DNA from: Streptomyces hoynatensis
GTDB lineage: Bacteria; Actinomycetota; Actinomycetes; Streptomycetales; Streptomycetaceae
Assembly (NCBI RefSeq): GCF_003626535.1
Contig: NZ_RBAL01000015.1
Location: 93,016-157,015, forward strand
Direction: 5' to 3'
Length of the DNA stretch: 64,000 nucleotides
Shown one piece after another: positions 16,651-24,062 of this stretch. The position numbers and the translations under genes were made by a program. Position 1 is the stretch's first letter, and each line of letters opens with the position of its first letter. Below the pieces are notes generated by a model. It saw only the letters and a list, made by a program, of their open reading frames with translations, did no database searches and was not told the origin of the DNA.

Positions 16651-17528
16651 CCGAGACGAACCCCGGGCCCTCCCGCCTGCGCCCCACCCTGCTCCCCCAC
16701 CAGCGGGCGAAGATCCTGCCCACGGCCGTGCTGCTGATCGGGGCGGTCTACTGCCTGATACCCGTGGCGTGGATCGTGGTCGCCTCCACCAAGTCGCGGG
16801 CCGAGCTGTTCTCCACCTTCACCTTCAGCCCCGGCTCCGGCCTGCTGGACAACCTGCACGACCTCTTCGCCTACGAGGACGGCAGATACGGGCAGTGGGC
16901 CCTCAACAGCCTGCTCTACGCCGGACTCGGCTCGCTGCTGTGCACGCTGATCTCGACGGTCGCCGGATACGCCTTCTCCCGCTACGAGTTCCCCGGCCGC
17001 ACCGTCCTCTTCTACACGATCCTCGGCGGCGTGCTGCTGCCCGGCATGCTGCTGGCGATCCCGCAGTACATCATCATGACCAAGGTCCACATGGTGGGCA
17101 GCTACTGGTCGGTCCTGCTGCCCGGGCTGATCTCGCCCTTCGCCATCTACCTGGCCCGCGTCTACGCCGACGCCTCCGTCCCGCTGTCCACGATCGAGTC
17201 GGCCCGCATCGACGGCGCCAGCGAGTACCGGATCTTCGGGACGATCGCGCTGCCGATGATGCTGCCGGGCATGGTCACCATCTTCATGCTCCAGTTCGTG
17301 GGCAACTGGAACAACTTCCTGCTCCCGTACATCATGCTCTCCGACGAGAGCAAGTTCCCGATCAACCTGGGCCTCTACACCCTGCTCTCCAAGGGCTCGG
17401 GCGAGCCCGCCCTGTACGGCATCGCCATCATCGGCACCGCCGTCTCGGTGATCCCGTTGATCGCGCTGCTGCTCTTCCTGCAGCGCTTCTGGCGCCTGGA
17501 CATGATCAGCGGCGGCCTCAAGGGCTGA
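16647..17528 (+). CDS. Sugar ABC transporter permease, MalG type
   Basis: This is the second membrane subunit (293 residues), with about six helices starting near residue 24. The EAA loop is ESARIDGASEYRIFGTIALP near residue 190. It ends with the family-typical RFWRLDMISGGLKG, resembling the 'FVRGLTAGAVKG' type terminus of MalG homologues. The GTG at 16647 overlaps the stop of the upstream permease. No ATPase gene follows, and the next gene is convergent. Confidence 0.95.
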   Translation: MTETNPGPSRLRPTLLPHQRAKILPTAVLLIGAVYCLIPVAWIVVASTKSRAELFSTFTFSPGSGLLDNLHDLFAYEDGRYGQWALNSLLYAGLGSLLCTLISTVAGYAFSRYEFPGRTVLFYTILGGVLLPGMLLAIPQYIIMTKVHMVGSYWSVLLPGLISPFAIYLARVYADASVPLSTIESARIDGASEYRIFGTIALPMMLPGMVTIFMLQFVGNWNNFLLPYIMLSDESKFPINLGLYTLLSKGSGEPALYGIAIIGTAVSVIPLIALLLFLQRFWRLDMISGGLKG

Positions 17529-17559
17529 GCGGCACCGGCCCGCGACCGGGTCCGCCCCG

Positions 17560-17586
17560 GCGCGCCCGCCCGCCTCCCGGGCGCGC
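17560..17586. terminator. Hairpin between convergent transporter and esterase genes
   Basis: GCGCGCCCG (17560-17568) and CGGGCGCGC (17578-17586) form a perfect 9-base stem with a 9-base loop. It lies between the MalG-type gene and the convergent esterase gene, so it can serve both. Confidence 0.5.
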
Positions 17587-17607
17587 GGGCGCGCGGGGCC
17601 GCTGCCG

Positions 17608-18675
17608 CTACAGGCGGGCGGCGATGATCGGGGCCAGGTGCCGGGTGATGGTGCGGTGCCCCTGGTCGTTGGGGTGCACCGCGTCGCTCAGGTCGGAGGC
17701 GCTCAGCCAGCCCGTCGTGTCGACGAAGGAGACCCGGCCGTCGCCCTCGCCGGCCACGGTCTGCACGGCGGCCTGCGTCTCGGCGACGTAGCGCCCGCGG
17801 AAGGTCTCCAGGGCGAAGATCCACGCGTTCGGGTAGGCGGCGCGGACGGTGCGCAGCAGATGCGCGTACGCCTGCTGGAACTGCGCGCCGCTGACCCCGT
17901 GACCGACGTCGTTGGTGCCGAGGTTGATCACCACGGCGTCGGCCTGGTACCGGGAGAAGTCCCAGTCGGGCGTGGGGGCGTTCGGGTCGAGCCTGGCGAA
18001 CTGCTCCTCCAGGCCCACGCAGCCGGCCGCCACCAGGCAGGCGCCGCCCTGGGCGATGGCCGTGTGCGCGGCGCCCAGCTGCTCGCCGATCAGCCAGGGG
18101 TAGGCGGTGAGGTGGTTGAGCGAGGTGGTCGTGCCGACGGTGATCGAGTCGCCGACGAACTCGATCAGGTGCTCCGGCTCCGGCAGGGCGTAGGTCGTGG
18201 CGCCCGAGTCGAGCGTCAGCCCCTGGAAGACGGCGTCGCCGTGGTAGGAGCCGGCGATCACCCGGTAGGTGACGCGCAGGGTGTGCCGGCCCGCGGCCAG
18301 CGGCTGCGGGGTGAGGTTCACCTCGCCGCTGACGTTCAGGTGGCCGACCAGCGGCCCCCCGTCGATGGCGGCCCACAGGTCGATGGTGCCGCGCTGTTGC
18401 AGCTTCACGGTCGTGCCGGTGAAGCCGACGTCCAGGTACGCGCCCGCCCAGTACGGGGTGTACGCCCCCGGGTCCGTGGTGTCCCAGCGCCCGGTGAAGT
18501 GGATGTTCCGGTCCCCGGGTTCGCCGGGGGCGGCGGCCGCCGCGGCGGGCGCCGCGGCCAGTGCGGTGCCCCCGCCGGCGAGCAGGGCGGCGGCCACGGC
18601 CAGCACGGCGGCCAGGGCCCTGCCCAGGGCCGCGGGACGACCGAGAAAGCGCTTTCTCAACGGTATGTCGTGCAC
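17608..18675 (-). CDS. Secreted SGNH esterase, CE2 (acetyl-xylan esterase) type
   Basis: This secreted carbohydrate esterase (355 residues) probably removes acetyl groups from plant polysaccharides. A basic start (LRKRFLGR) and an Ala-rich hydrophobic stretch form a signal peptide of about 45 residues. A jelly-roll N-terminal domain follows (HFTGRWD, YWAGAYLDVGFTG), as in CE2 enzymes. The SGNH domain follows with the nucleophile Ser in FVGDSITVG, the Asn block INLGTNDVG and the closing DAVHPNDQGH. The GTG at 18675 has CGGAGGTGCTGTCA upstream. A perfect 16-base palindrome sits inside the signal-peptide codons and may be an operator. The sugar transporter is the convergent neighbour, so a shared role in plant-polymer use is likely. 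Confidence 0.9.
   Translation of the reverse strand: MHDIPLRKRFLGRPAALGRALAAVLAVAAALLAGGGTALAAAPAAAAAAPGEPGDRNIHFTGRWDTTDPGAYTPYWAGAYLDVGFTGTTVKLQQRGTIDLWAAIDGGPLVGHLNVSGEVNLTPQPLAAGRHTLRVTYRVIAGSYHGDAVFQGLTLDSGATTYALPEPEHLIEFVGDSITVGTTTSLNHLTAYPWLIGEQLGAAHTAIAQGGACLVAAGCVGLEEQFARLDPNAPTPDWDFSRYQADAVVINLGTNDVGHGVSGAQFQQAYAHLLRTVRAAYPNAWIFALETFRGRYVAETQAAVQTVAGEGDGRVSFVDTTGWLSASDLSDAVHPNDQGHRTITRHLAPIIAARL
18643..18658. promoter_or_regulatory. Perfect 16-base palindrome GAGAAAGCGCTTTCTC, candidate LacI-family operator
   Basis: The core GAAAGCGCTTTC resembles operators of LacI-family repressors that control polysaccharide-degrading enzymes in actinobacteria; CebR/CelR sites share the central GCGC. 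It begins 17 bases after the start codon of the esterase, within the early coding region, where a bound repressor would block elongation or initiation. Confidence 0.65.
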
Positions 18676-18937
18676 TGACAGCACCTCCGATGGCGGCCCC
18701 CGGATTCGTTGTCGCCGCCAGGGTAGGGAGCGAACTCCCCTTCGGCAACGGGCAGATGAGCCGCCTTCGCCGTGCCGGGCCGCGGCACGGCACCCGCGCG
18801 CAACGGGCCTGCCGTCCCGAACGAAAAGGGGAAGGGACGGCGAAGCGACGGCGGCGGAACGGCCGTTGCGCGCCGGGACACGGCAGGCGGGAAGAAATGG
18901 GGTGGCGCGGGCGGGGTTCGGCCCCCAGGCTGGGCCG

Positions 18938-19765
18938 GTGACCAACGATCAAGCCCGGCGCCGGGACGGCACGGACGGCGGCCAGGAGACGAGCGCCGCC
19001 GGGGAAGAGCTCTCCCTCTTCGCCGACCCGAGGTACGCCGCCTGCTACGACGCGTTCTTCCCCTGGGAGGACCGCGAGGACTTCCACTTCTACCTCCCGC
19101 GGGTGACGGCCGCCGACGCGGTTCTCGACGTCGGCTGCGGCACCGGCATGCTGCTGCACCACGCCAGGGAGGCCGGGCACGCCGGGCGGCTGGTGGGCCT
19201 GGACCCGGCCCCCGGGATGCTGGAACGCGCCAGGCGGCGCACGGACGTGGAATGGGTGCGCGGCGACCTGCGCTCGGTGGCCTGGCGGGAGGAGTTCGAC
19301 CTGGTCCTGATGACCGGGCACGCCTTCCAGGAACTCGTCACGGACGCCGACCTGCGCGCCGCGCTGCGCGCGGTGAGCGCCGCGCTCGCGCCCGGGGGCA
19401 GCTTCGCCTTCGAGACCCGCAACCCGGCCCTGCGGGGCTGGGAACGCTGGGACTTCGAGTACTCGCTCGCCGTCCCCGACCCGGAGGGCTCGGGCGGCAC
19501 GGTGCGGATGGCCATGCAGGCCGAGGGCCCGGCGACTCCCGCCCCCGGCGGCGGGACCCTCGTGCGGGCGGTCACCCGGCTGACCGGCCCGGCCTGGCCC
19601 GGGCTGCGCACCCACAGGTCGGCGTACCGCTTCCTGAACGCCGCCGAGCTGCGGGGCTTCCTGGCCGAGGCGGGCCTGGAAGTGGCCGAGCAGTACGGCG
19701 ACTTCGACGGCTCGCCGCCGGACGACTCCGCTCCCGAGATCGTGACCGTCGCCCGCCGGGCCTGA
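18938..19765 (+). CDS. SAM-dependent methyltransferase, class I
   Basis: This 275-residue cytosolic methyltransferase transfers a methyl group from S-adenosylmethionine to an unknown acceptor. Motif I is VLDVGCGTGMLLHHA near residues 64-78, motif II is GLDPAPGMLERAR, and later strands are DLVLMTGHAFQEL and APGGSFAFETRNP. The C-terminal part, with beta-rich inserts, resembles the Methyltransf_25/ubiE-like group. The GTG at 18938 is chosen because upstream codons are poorly protein-like; no clear ribosome site is seen. It is divergent from the esterase and convergent with the DUF397 gene. The acceptor cannot be predicted. Confidence 0.88.
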   Translation: MTNDQARRRDGTDGGQETSAAGEELSLFADPRYAACYDAFFPWEDREDFHFYLPRVTAADAVLDVGCGTGMLLHHAREAGHAGRLVGLDPAPGMLERARRRTDVEWVRGDLRSVAWREEFDLVLMTGHAFQELVTDADLRAALRAVSAALAPGGSFAFETRNPALRGWERWDFEYSLAVPDPEGSGGTVRMAMQAEGPATPAPGGGTLVRAVTRLTGPAWPGLRTHRSAYRFLNAAELRGFLAEAGLEVAEQYGDFDGSPPDDSAPEIVTVARRA

Positions 19766-19803
19766 GTCGCGCGCCGTCCCCGCCGGGGCACGCCCGGCCT
19801 CAC

Positions 19804-19836
19804 GCCGCCCGCCGCCTCATCGACGCGGCGGGCGGC
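19804..19836. terminator. Bidirectional hairpin between convergent genes
   Basis: GCCGCCCGCCGC (19804-19815) and GCGGCGGGCGGC (19825-19836) form a perfect 12-base stem with a 9-base loop. It lies between the methyltransferase stop and the convergent DUF397 stop, the expected place for a shared terminator. Confidence 0.75.
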
Positions 19837-19843
19837 CGGACGC

Positions 19844-20029
19844 TCAGCGGCCGGCCGCGAAACGCACGAAAAACTCCCAGCCCTCACGGCCGACGGCGAA
19901 CTGCCCACGGCCCACATCCTTCGAGTCGCGCACGTGCACCGCATCCACGCCCACGGCGACCTCCACACAGCTGTCGCCCTGGGTGCCGCTGTAAGTGGAC
20001 TTGAACCAGGCGAGTTCCGTCACGTTCAT
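19844..20029 (-). CDS. DUF397 small protein
   Basis: This 61-residue protein carries the DUF397 pattern: AWFKSTYSGTQGDSCVEVAV, then HVRDSKDVGRGQFAVGREGWEFFVRF. In Streptomyces such proteins stand next to XRE regulators with a DUF5753 domain. Several pairs behave like toxin-antitoxin or developmental switch partners, with the small protein acting against the XRE protein. The ATG overlaps the TGA of the upstream XRE gene (ATGA at 20026-20029), so the two are translationally coupled. Confidence 0.93.
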   Translation of the reverse strand: MNVTELAWFKSTYSGTQGDSCVEVAVGVDAVHVRDSKDVGRGQFAVGREGWEFFVRFAAGR

Positions 20030-20874
20030 CGCTCTCCTCGCAACCGCTTCAGCAGGCCCTGCGAGTCCTTCGAATTCAGGGCTTGTGAGCGCAGTGTGTC
20101 ATAGCGCTGTTGCAGGAGGCGCACCTCTTTGCGATCGGTGATGAGCCGCCCGTTCTGCTGTCCCTCGGAGTAGGCGAGCCGCCGCCCGTCCGGCGTCTCA
20201 AGCAGTTGCACCGGGCCGTCGAGGCACGCGTGGGACTCGACGTCCAGCGGCACGACTTGAAGCGTCACATTGCGCAGCGTGGCGAGTTCCAGCACGCGGT
20301 CGAGCATGTCCCGGGTCACCTCCGGGCCGCCGAGCCTGCGGTGGAACACGGACTCCTCGACGATGAAGCTGAACGGAACGTCCGGCCGGTCGTGCAGCAT
20401 CCCCTGTCGGCGCACTCGCGCGGCGATCTGTGCCTCCGACTGCTCTTCCGTCAGCAACGGAATGCCGTTGTCGAACACCGCCCGCGCGTATGCCTCGGAC
20501 TGCAACAGGCCGGGGACCAGGCGGCATTCGTACGTGCACAGGCTGACCGCCAGCCGTTCGAGGCGGGCCCAGCGCCGGAACCAGGCGGCCAGCCCCGGCT
20601 CCCCGCGCGTCAGGTGGCAGGCGGCCTTGCGCAGGGCGCCGGTGTTGCCGAGGGCCTCTTCGGCGAGTTCCACGAAGGAGTCGTCGGGCATGCGGCGCCC
20701 CAACTCGACCGATTCGACGGTGTGTTTGGAGAACCTGACGAGTTCGCCGAACTCCGCGCGGCTGAGCCCGGCGTGTTCGCGCAGGGCCTGGACGACGGCC
20801 CCGAACGTCCGCAGACTGCCGGAGGGGCCCGGTTCCCGTTCCGCCGTGCCGCCGCACTGCTCGGCCGTCGTCAT
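20026..20874 (-). CDS. XRE-family regulator with DUF5753 domain
   Basis: This 282-residue DNA-binding protein has an N-terminal helix-turn-helix (about 24-75: FGAVVQALREHAGLSRAEFGEL, FSKHTVESVELGRR). A DUF5753 domain follows (about 100-275), marked by LVPGLLQSEAYARAV and ending LNSKDSQGLLKRL. These regulators are numerous in Streptomyces and often control differentiation or secondary metabolism with a DUF397 protein and an anti-sigma-like ATPase, both present here. The ATPase gene lies divergently 151 bases away. Confidence 0.95.
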   Translation of the reverse strand: MTTAEQCGGTAEREPGPSGSLRTFGAVVQALREHAGLSRAEFGELVRFSKHTVESVELGRRMPDDSFVELAEEALGNTGALRKAACHLTRGEPGLAAWFRRWARLERLAVSLCTYECRLVPGLLQSEAYARAVFDNGIPLLTEEQSEAQIAARVRRQGMLHDRPDVPFSFIVEESVFHRRLGGPEVTRDMLDRVLELATLRNVTLQVVPLDVESHACLDGPVQLLETPDGRRLAYSEGQQNGRLITDRKEVRLLQQRYDTLRSQALNSKDSQGLLKRLRGER

Positions 20875-21025
20875 GGCCCTCCCGCCCTCCGCCGTCCCGG
20901 CTGAACCCGACGGGGCCAGCCTGGCGGACGGGGCGACGTACCGTCCACTCGGCGTGCGCGTACGCTGACGCAGCGTACGGGGCCGAACGCTGGCCGCGGC
21001 AACGGGGGATCGTCACCGTGGTCGC

Positions 21026-21463
21026 ATGGACTCGGCCACCTTCCCGCACCCCACCGCCGTCCGGACGTTCGCGCAGCTGCTGTCGTCCACACGGCAGGGC
21101 GCCCGTCTCGCCCGCCTGCTGACCGCCTGCCAGCTGCATTCCTGGGGCGTGCCTCCCGCCGTCGTCGCCCGCGCCGAGCAGCTGGTCGGCGAGCTGGCGG
21201 CCAACGCGGTGCTGCACGGCTGCCCGGAGGGGCGGGACTTCCGGCTCGCCCTGCGGCTGGATGCCGCGCGGGGCGTCCTGCGCCTGGATGTCACCGACAC
21301 CCGCGGCGCGTCGGTGCCCAGGGACCCGCAGGCGCCGGGGCCCGAGCGCGAGTGCGGGCGTGGCCTCCTGATCGTCGCGGCCCTCGCGGACCGCTGGGGC
21401 GTCGACCCGATCGCCGCCTCCCGCAAGACGGTGTGGGCCGAACTCGGCCTCGGGGGCCGCTGA
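21026..21463 (+). CDS. Anti-sigma-factor-like ATP-binding protein (HATPase_c)
   Basis: This 145-residue protein has a GHKL ATPase fold of the RsbW/SpoIIAB class. The N box is in LVGELAANAVLHG near residue 60, a D-box-like segment is LDVTDTRG, and the G box is ERECGRGLLIVAALADRWGV. It may phosphorylate or sequester a partner protein. It is divergent from the XRE/DUF397 pair, completing a trio common in Streptomyces. The ATG at 21026 has no strong ribosome site. Confidence 0.9.
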   Translation: MDSATFPHPTAVRTFAQLLSSTRQGARLARLLTACQLHSWGVPPAVVARAEQLVGELAANAVLHGCPEGRDFRLALRLDAARGVLRLDVTDTRGASVPRDPQAPGPERECGRGLLIVAALADRWGVDPIAASRKTVWAELGLGGR

Positions 21464-21597
21464 GCCGCGCCCCGGCCCGGCCGGCCTCGCGCCGCCTGCC
21501 ATGTCCCGCCGCGCTTCACCCCCACCTCACCCCGCACCCCCACCAAAGAAAAACAGACCAGGTTCACTTTCGGACCGAGTATGGTTATTGTGGCCGT

Positions 21598-22209
21598 GTG
21601 GCAGGGCTTCGTGAGCGCAAGAAGGAACAGACCAGGCAGCGGATCGCCGCGGTGGCGTTGCGGTTGTTCGCCGAGCGCGGCTTCGACGCGGTGACGGTCA
21701 ACGAGATCGCCGAAGCCGCCGAGGTGGCCAAGGCGACGCTCTTCGCGTACTTCCCGACCAAGGAATCACTCGCCCTCCACGGAGTGGGCGACGACGATCC
21801 GGCGGGGATCGTGGCCCGGCGGCCGGCCGGACAGACGTTCCTGGAGGCGCTGCGAGCGCACTACCGCGCGTTCGCCGCCGGACTCCCGCCGGCGGCGGAG
21901 GACCTTGACGTGCTGCTCGCCCGGCTGCGGGTGATCCAGGGCAGCCCGGCGCTGCAGAACGCGGCGAACGGCCTGCTCTACCGGCAGCGCCAGGAGTTGA
22001 CGCGGGTGCTGACCGACGAGTACGGCCCCACCACGGCCGCGCTCATGGCGGCCCAGACCGCCGCCTCGCTGCTCGCCCTCCAGGAGACGTACTTCCAGCG
22101 CCTGCTGGGCGGTGCCGGCGCCGAGGAGACAGGGCGCGCCCTGGCCGAGGACGTCGAGCTGGCCTTCGACCTGCTGGAGCACGGACTCCACCACGCGGAA
22201 GGGTGCTGA
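21598..22209 (+). CDS. TetR-family regulator
   Basis: This 203-residue repressor has a typical N-terminal helix-turn-helix (RQRIAAVALRLFAERGFDAVTVNEIAEAAEVAKATLFAYFPTKES, residues about 13-57) and a variable helical ligand domain. The GTG at 21598 directly follows a low-GC promoter region with TATGGT at 21580-21585, 12 bases before the start, so the mRNA is probably leaderless. The next gene starts one base after its stop, and the two almost certainly form an operon. The ligand is unknown. Confidence 0.92.
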   Translation: MAGLRERKKEQTRQRIAAVALRLFAERGFDAVTVNEIAEAAEVAKATLFAYFPTKESLALHGVGDDDPAGIVARRPAGQTFLEALRAHYRAFAAGLPPAAEDLDVLLARLRVIQGSPALQNAANGLLYRQRQELTRVLTDEYGPTTAALMAAQTAASLLALQETYFQRLLGGAGAEETGRALAEDVELAFDLLEHGLHHAEGC

Positions 22210-22210
22210 G

Positions 22211-23173
22211 ATGCGCGCACGGGGCATCACCTACGACACCGGGACCTTCCCCGGCCACCTCCTCACCCGCCGGGCCTTCGACCCCGAGCAGGTTCGGCGC
22301 GACATGACGGTGATCGCCGACGACCTGCACTGCGACGCGGTGCGCATCTCGGGCCGCGACGCCGAGCGGTTGAGCATCGCCGCCCGGCACGCGGCCGACG
22401 CCGGCCTGGAAGTGTGGTTCTCCCCGTTCCCCGCCGACCTTCCCCCGGCCCGGATTCTGCGGTTCTTCGCCGACTGCGCGCGGCGCGCCGAGGCCCTGCG
22501 GCAGGGCGGCGCGCGGGTGGTCCTCGTCACCGGCTGCGAGCTCAGCGCCTTCGCCCACGGTTTCCTTCCCGGCGGCACCTACCTGCAACGCCTCCACGCC
22601 ATGGCCACCGCCGACATGCAGTGGTGGGCCTCCCTCGGGCCGGTCCCCGAGCGGCTCAACGCCTTCCTCGCCCGGGCCGCCGCGACGGTGCGCGCCGACT
22701 TCGGCGGGAGGATCACCTACGCCTCCGGCCCCTGGGAGCCCGTCGACTGGGGCCCGTTCGACCTGGTGGGCACCGACGCCTACCGCACCGCGGAGAACGC
22801 CGGCACCTTCCGCGCCCACCTGCGCGAACTCTTCTCCCACGGCAAGCCTGTCGCCGTCACCGAGTACGGCACCTGCGCCTACCGCGGCGCGGGCGAGCGC
22901 GGCGGCATGGCCTGGCAGCCGCCGGCCGGGGCAGTCCCGGACGAGGACGAGCAGGTGCGCTACTTCGACGAGCTGCTCGACGTCTTCGAGGAGGAGGGCG
23001 TGGACACGGCGCTGTGGTTCTCCTTCGCCAACTACGACAAGCCCCGCGACCGCGACATCGCCTCCTACGGGGTGGTGCGCATGCTCGACGAGACCCGCTG
23101 GGAACCGAAGAAGGTCTTCCACGCCATGGGTGCCAGGCTGCAACGCCCGCACGGATGCCGCGCCCGGCGGTGA
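22211..23173 (+). CDS. TIM-barrel protein resembling clan GH-A glycosidases, function unknown
   Basis: This 320-residue cytosolic protein looks like a (beta/alpha)8 barrel. Possible catalytic carboxylates are Glu110 in VLVTGCELSAF and Glu218 in VAVTEYGTCAY, placed as in clan GH-A glycosidases (strands 4 and 7). It continues with FDLVGTDAYRT and ALWFSFANYDKPRDRDI. No signal peptide is present. I recall that some Streptomyces relatives are labelled 'abortive infection protein' in databases; I cannot verify this, and nothing in the sequence proves a defence role. It is cotranscribed with the TetR gene one base upstream, which probably controls it. A glycosidase-like sugar enzyme is the simplest reading. 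Confidence 0.75.
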   Translation: MRARGITYDTGTFPGHLLTRRAFDPEQVRRDMTVIADDLHCDAVRISGRDAERLSIAARHAADAGLEVWFSPFPADLPPARILRFFADCARRAEALRQGGARVVLVTGCELSAFAHGFLPGGTYLQRLHAMATADMQWWASLGPVPERLNAFLARAAATVRADFGGRITYASGPWEPVDWGPFDLVGTDAYRTAENAGTFRAHLRELFSHGKPVAVTEYGTCAYRGAGERGGMAWQPPAGAVPDEDEQVRYFDELLDVFEEEGVDTALWFSFANYDKPRDRDIASYGVVRMLDETRWEPKKVFHAMGARLQRPHGCRARR

Positions 23174-23297
23174 CGTGCCGGAGCACCGGGGCGCGCTCTC
23201 ACCGGTCGGACGAGCCGCGCGGCCCGGCTGTCGCGAGGCAGGGGCTTCCCGGCGCGGCCCCGCGACGATGCGAGCGACGCGGCTGGTCGTGTCGTGT

Positions 23298-23322
23298 GGA
23301 TCTTCGTGACCGGCGAAGATCC
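23298..23322. terminator. Hairpin between convergent TIM-barrel and GNAT genes
   Basis: GGATCTTCG (23298-23306) and CGAAGATCC (23314-23322) make a perfect 9-base stem with a 7-base loop, placed between two convergent stop codons. It probably serves both genes. Confidence 0.65.
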
Positions 23323-23334
23323 GGACGGCGCGGA

Positions 23335-23877
23335 CTAGCTCCTCGCGGCCGGCTTCCAGTCCTCGGCGAGCAGGCCGAGCAGCACCTCGTCCAGGAACTC
23401 GCCCAGCACCCAGGAGGAGGAACGCAGCACGCCCTCGCGCACGAAGCCGTTGCGCTCGGCGGAGCGCAGCATCGCGGCGTTGTCCGCCAGCGTCTCGATC
23501 TGCAGCCGGTGCAGGCCGCGCACCACGAAGCCGTAGTGGCACAGCACGGCGACCACGTCGGTGCCGTAGCCCTTGCCGCGCGCGGAGGGCAGGAGCCCGA
23601 GGCCGATGTGCGCGGACCGGTTGTGGGTGTCGATGCCCCACAGCGTCGCGGTGCCCACGAGCGTGCCGCCGTCCAGCTCCACCACGGAGAACGAGGCGAT
23701 CCCCTGGTCCGTGTCGTTCACCATGACCGGCGAGTGCTTCGAGCCGGGGGTGAACGGCCGCCACGGCGAGCCCTGGGCCCGCGAGTGCGTGACCGCGTCG
23801 TCGTAGAGCTCCGCCTGCAGGATCGGGATGTCGTCCTCGTGCCGGGCCCTGAGCCCGACCTTCGTGCCTTTGAGCAT
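23335..23877 (-). CDS. GNAT acetyltransferase, RimJ/RimL type
   Basis: This 180-residue protein belongs to the GNAT superfamily, which transfers acetyl from acetyl-CoA to an amine. The acetyl-CoA loop is LLPSARGKGYGTDVV near residue 105, preceded by a strand AHIGLGL and followed by the family-typical GLHRLQIETLADNAAMLRSAERNGFVREG. The RimJ/RimL subgroup acetylates ribosomal-protein N-termini or small amines; the target here is unknown. The ATG at 23877 has AGGAAG nine bases upstream. It stands alone, convergent with the TIM-barrel gene. Confidence 0.93.
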   Translation of the reverse strand: MLKGTKVGLRARHEDDIPILQAELYDDAVTHSRAQGSPWRPFTPGSKHSPVMVNDTDQGIASFSVVELDGGTLVGTATLWGIDTHNRSAHIGLGLLPSARGKGYGTDVVAVLCHYGFVVRGLHRLQIETLADNAAMLRSAERNGFVREGVLRSSSWVLGEFLDEVLLGLLAEDWKPAARS

Positions 23878-23962
23878 GAAAAGCTTCCTATCCGACGGGG
23901 GTGGCCGGAGGCAAATGCAGACGCCGGGCACCCAGGTCATCGGCCGATGTCCCACGAGGGTC

Positions 23963-24014
23963 GGCCGGGGGCGGCGGCCGGGGGCGGCGGCCGGGGGCGG
24001 CGGCCGGGGGCGGC
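23963..24014. repeat. Four perfect tandem copies of the 13-base unit GGCCGGGGGCGGC
   Basis: The units occupy 23963-23975, 23976-23988, 23989-24001 and 24002-24014 with no mismatch. The block lies between the GNAT start and the terminator of the TPR gene. It contains G5 runs that could form G-quadruplex structure on the plus strand. Confidence 0.9.
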
Positions 24015-24015
24015 C

Positions 24016-24056
24016 GCCCACGGGCCCGCGGAAGCGTCGCCGGCGGGCCCGTGGGC
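24016..24056 (-). terminator. Strong hairpin terminator of the Hsp90/TPR operon
   Basis: GCCCACGGGCCCGC (24016-24029) and GCGGGCCCGTGGGC (24043-24056) form a perfect 14-base stem with a 13-base loop. It starts a few bases beyond the stop of the TPR gene. There is no T-run, as is usual in Streptomyces. Confidence 0.8.
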
Positions 24057-24062
24057 GCCGCC

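Noticed and set aside
22211..23173. Calling the TIM-barrel protein a phage-defence gene
   Set aside because: Only an unverified memory of database names supports it; the sequence shows a glycosidase-like barrel and a TetR neighbour, not a defence island.
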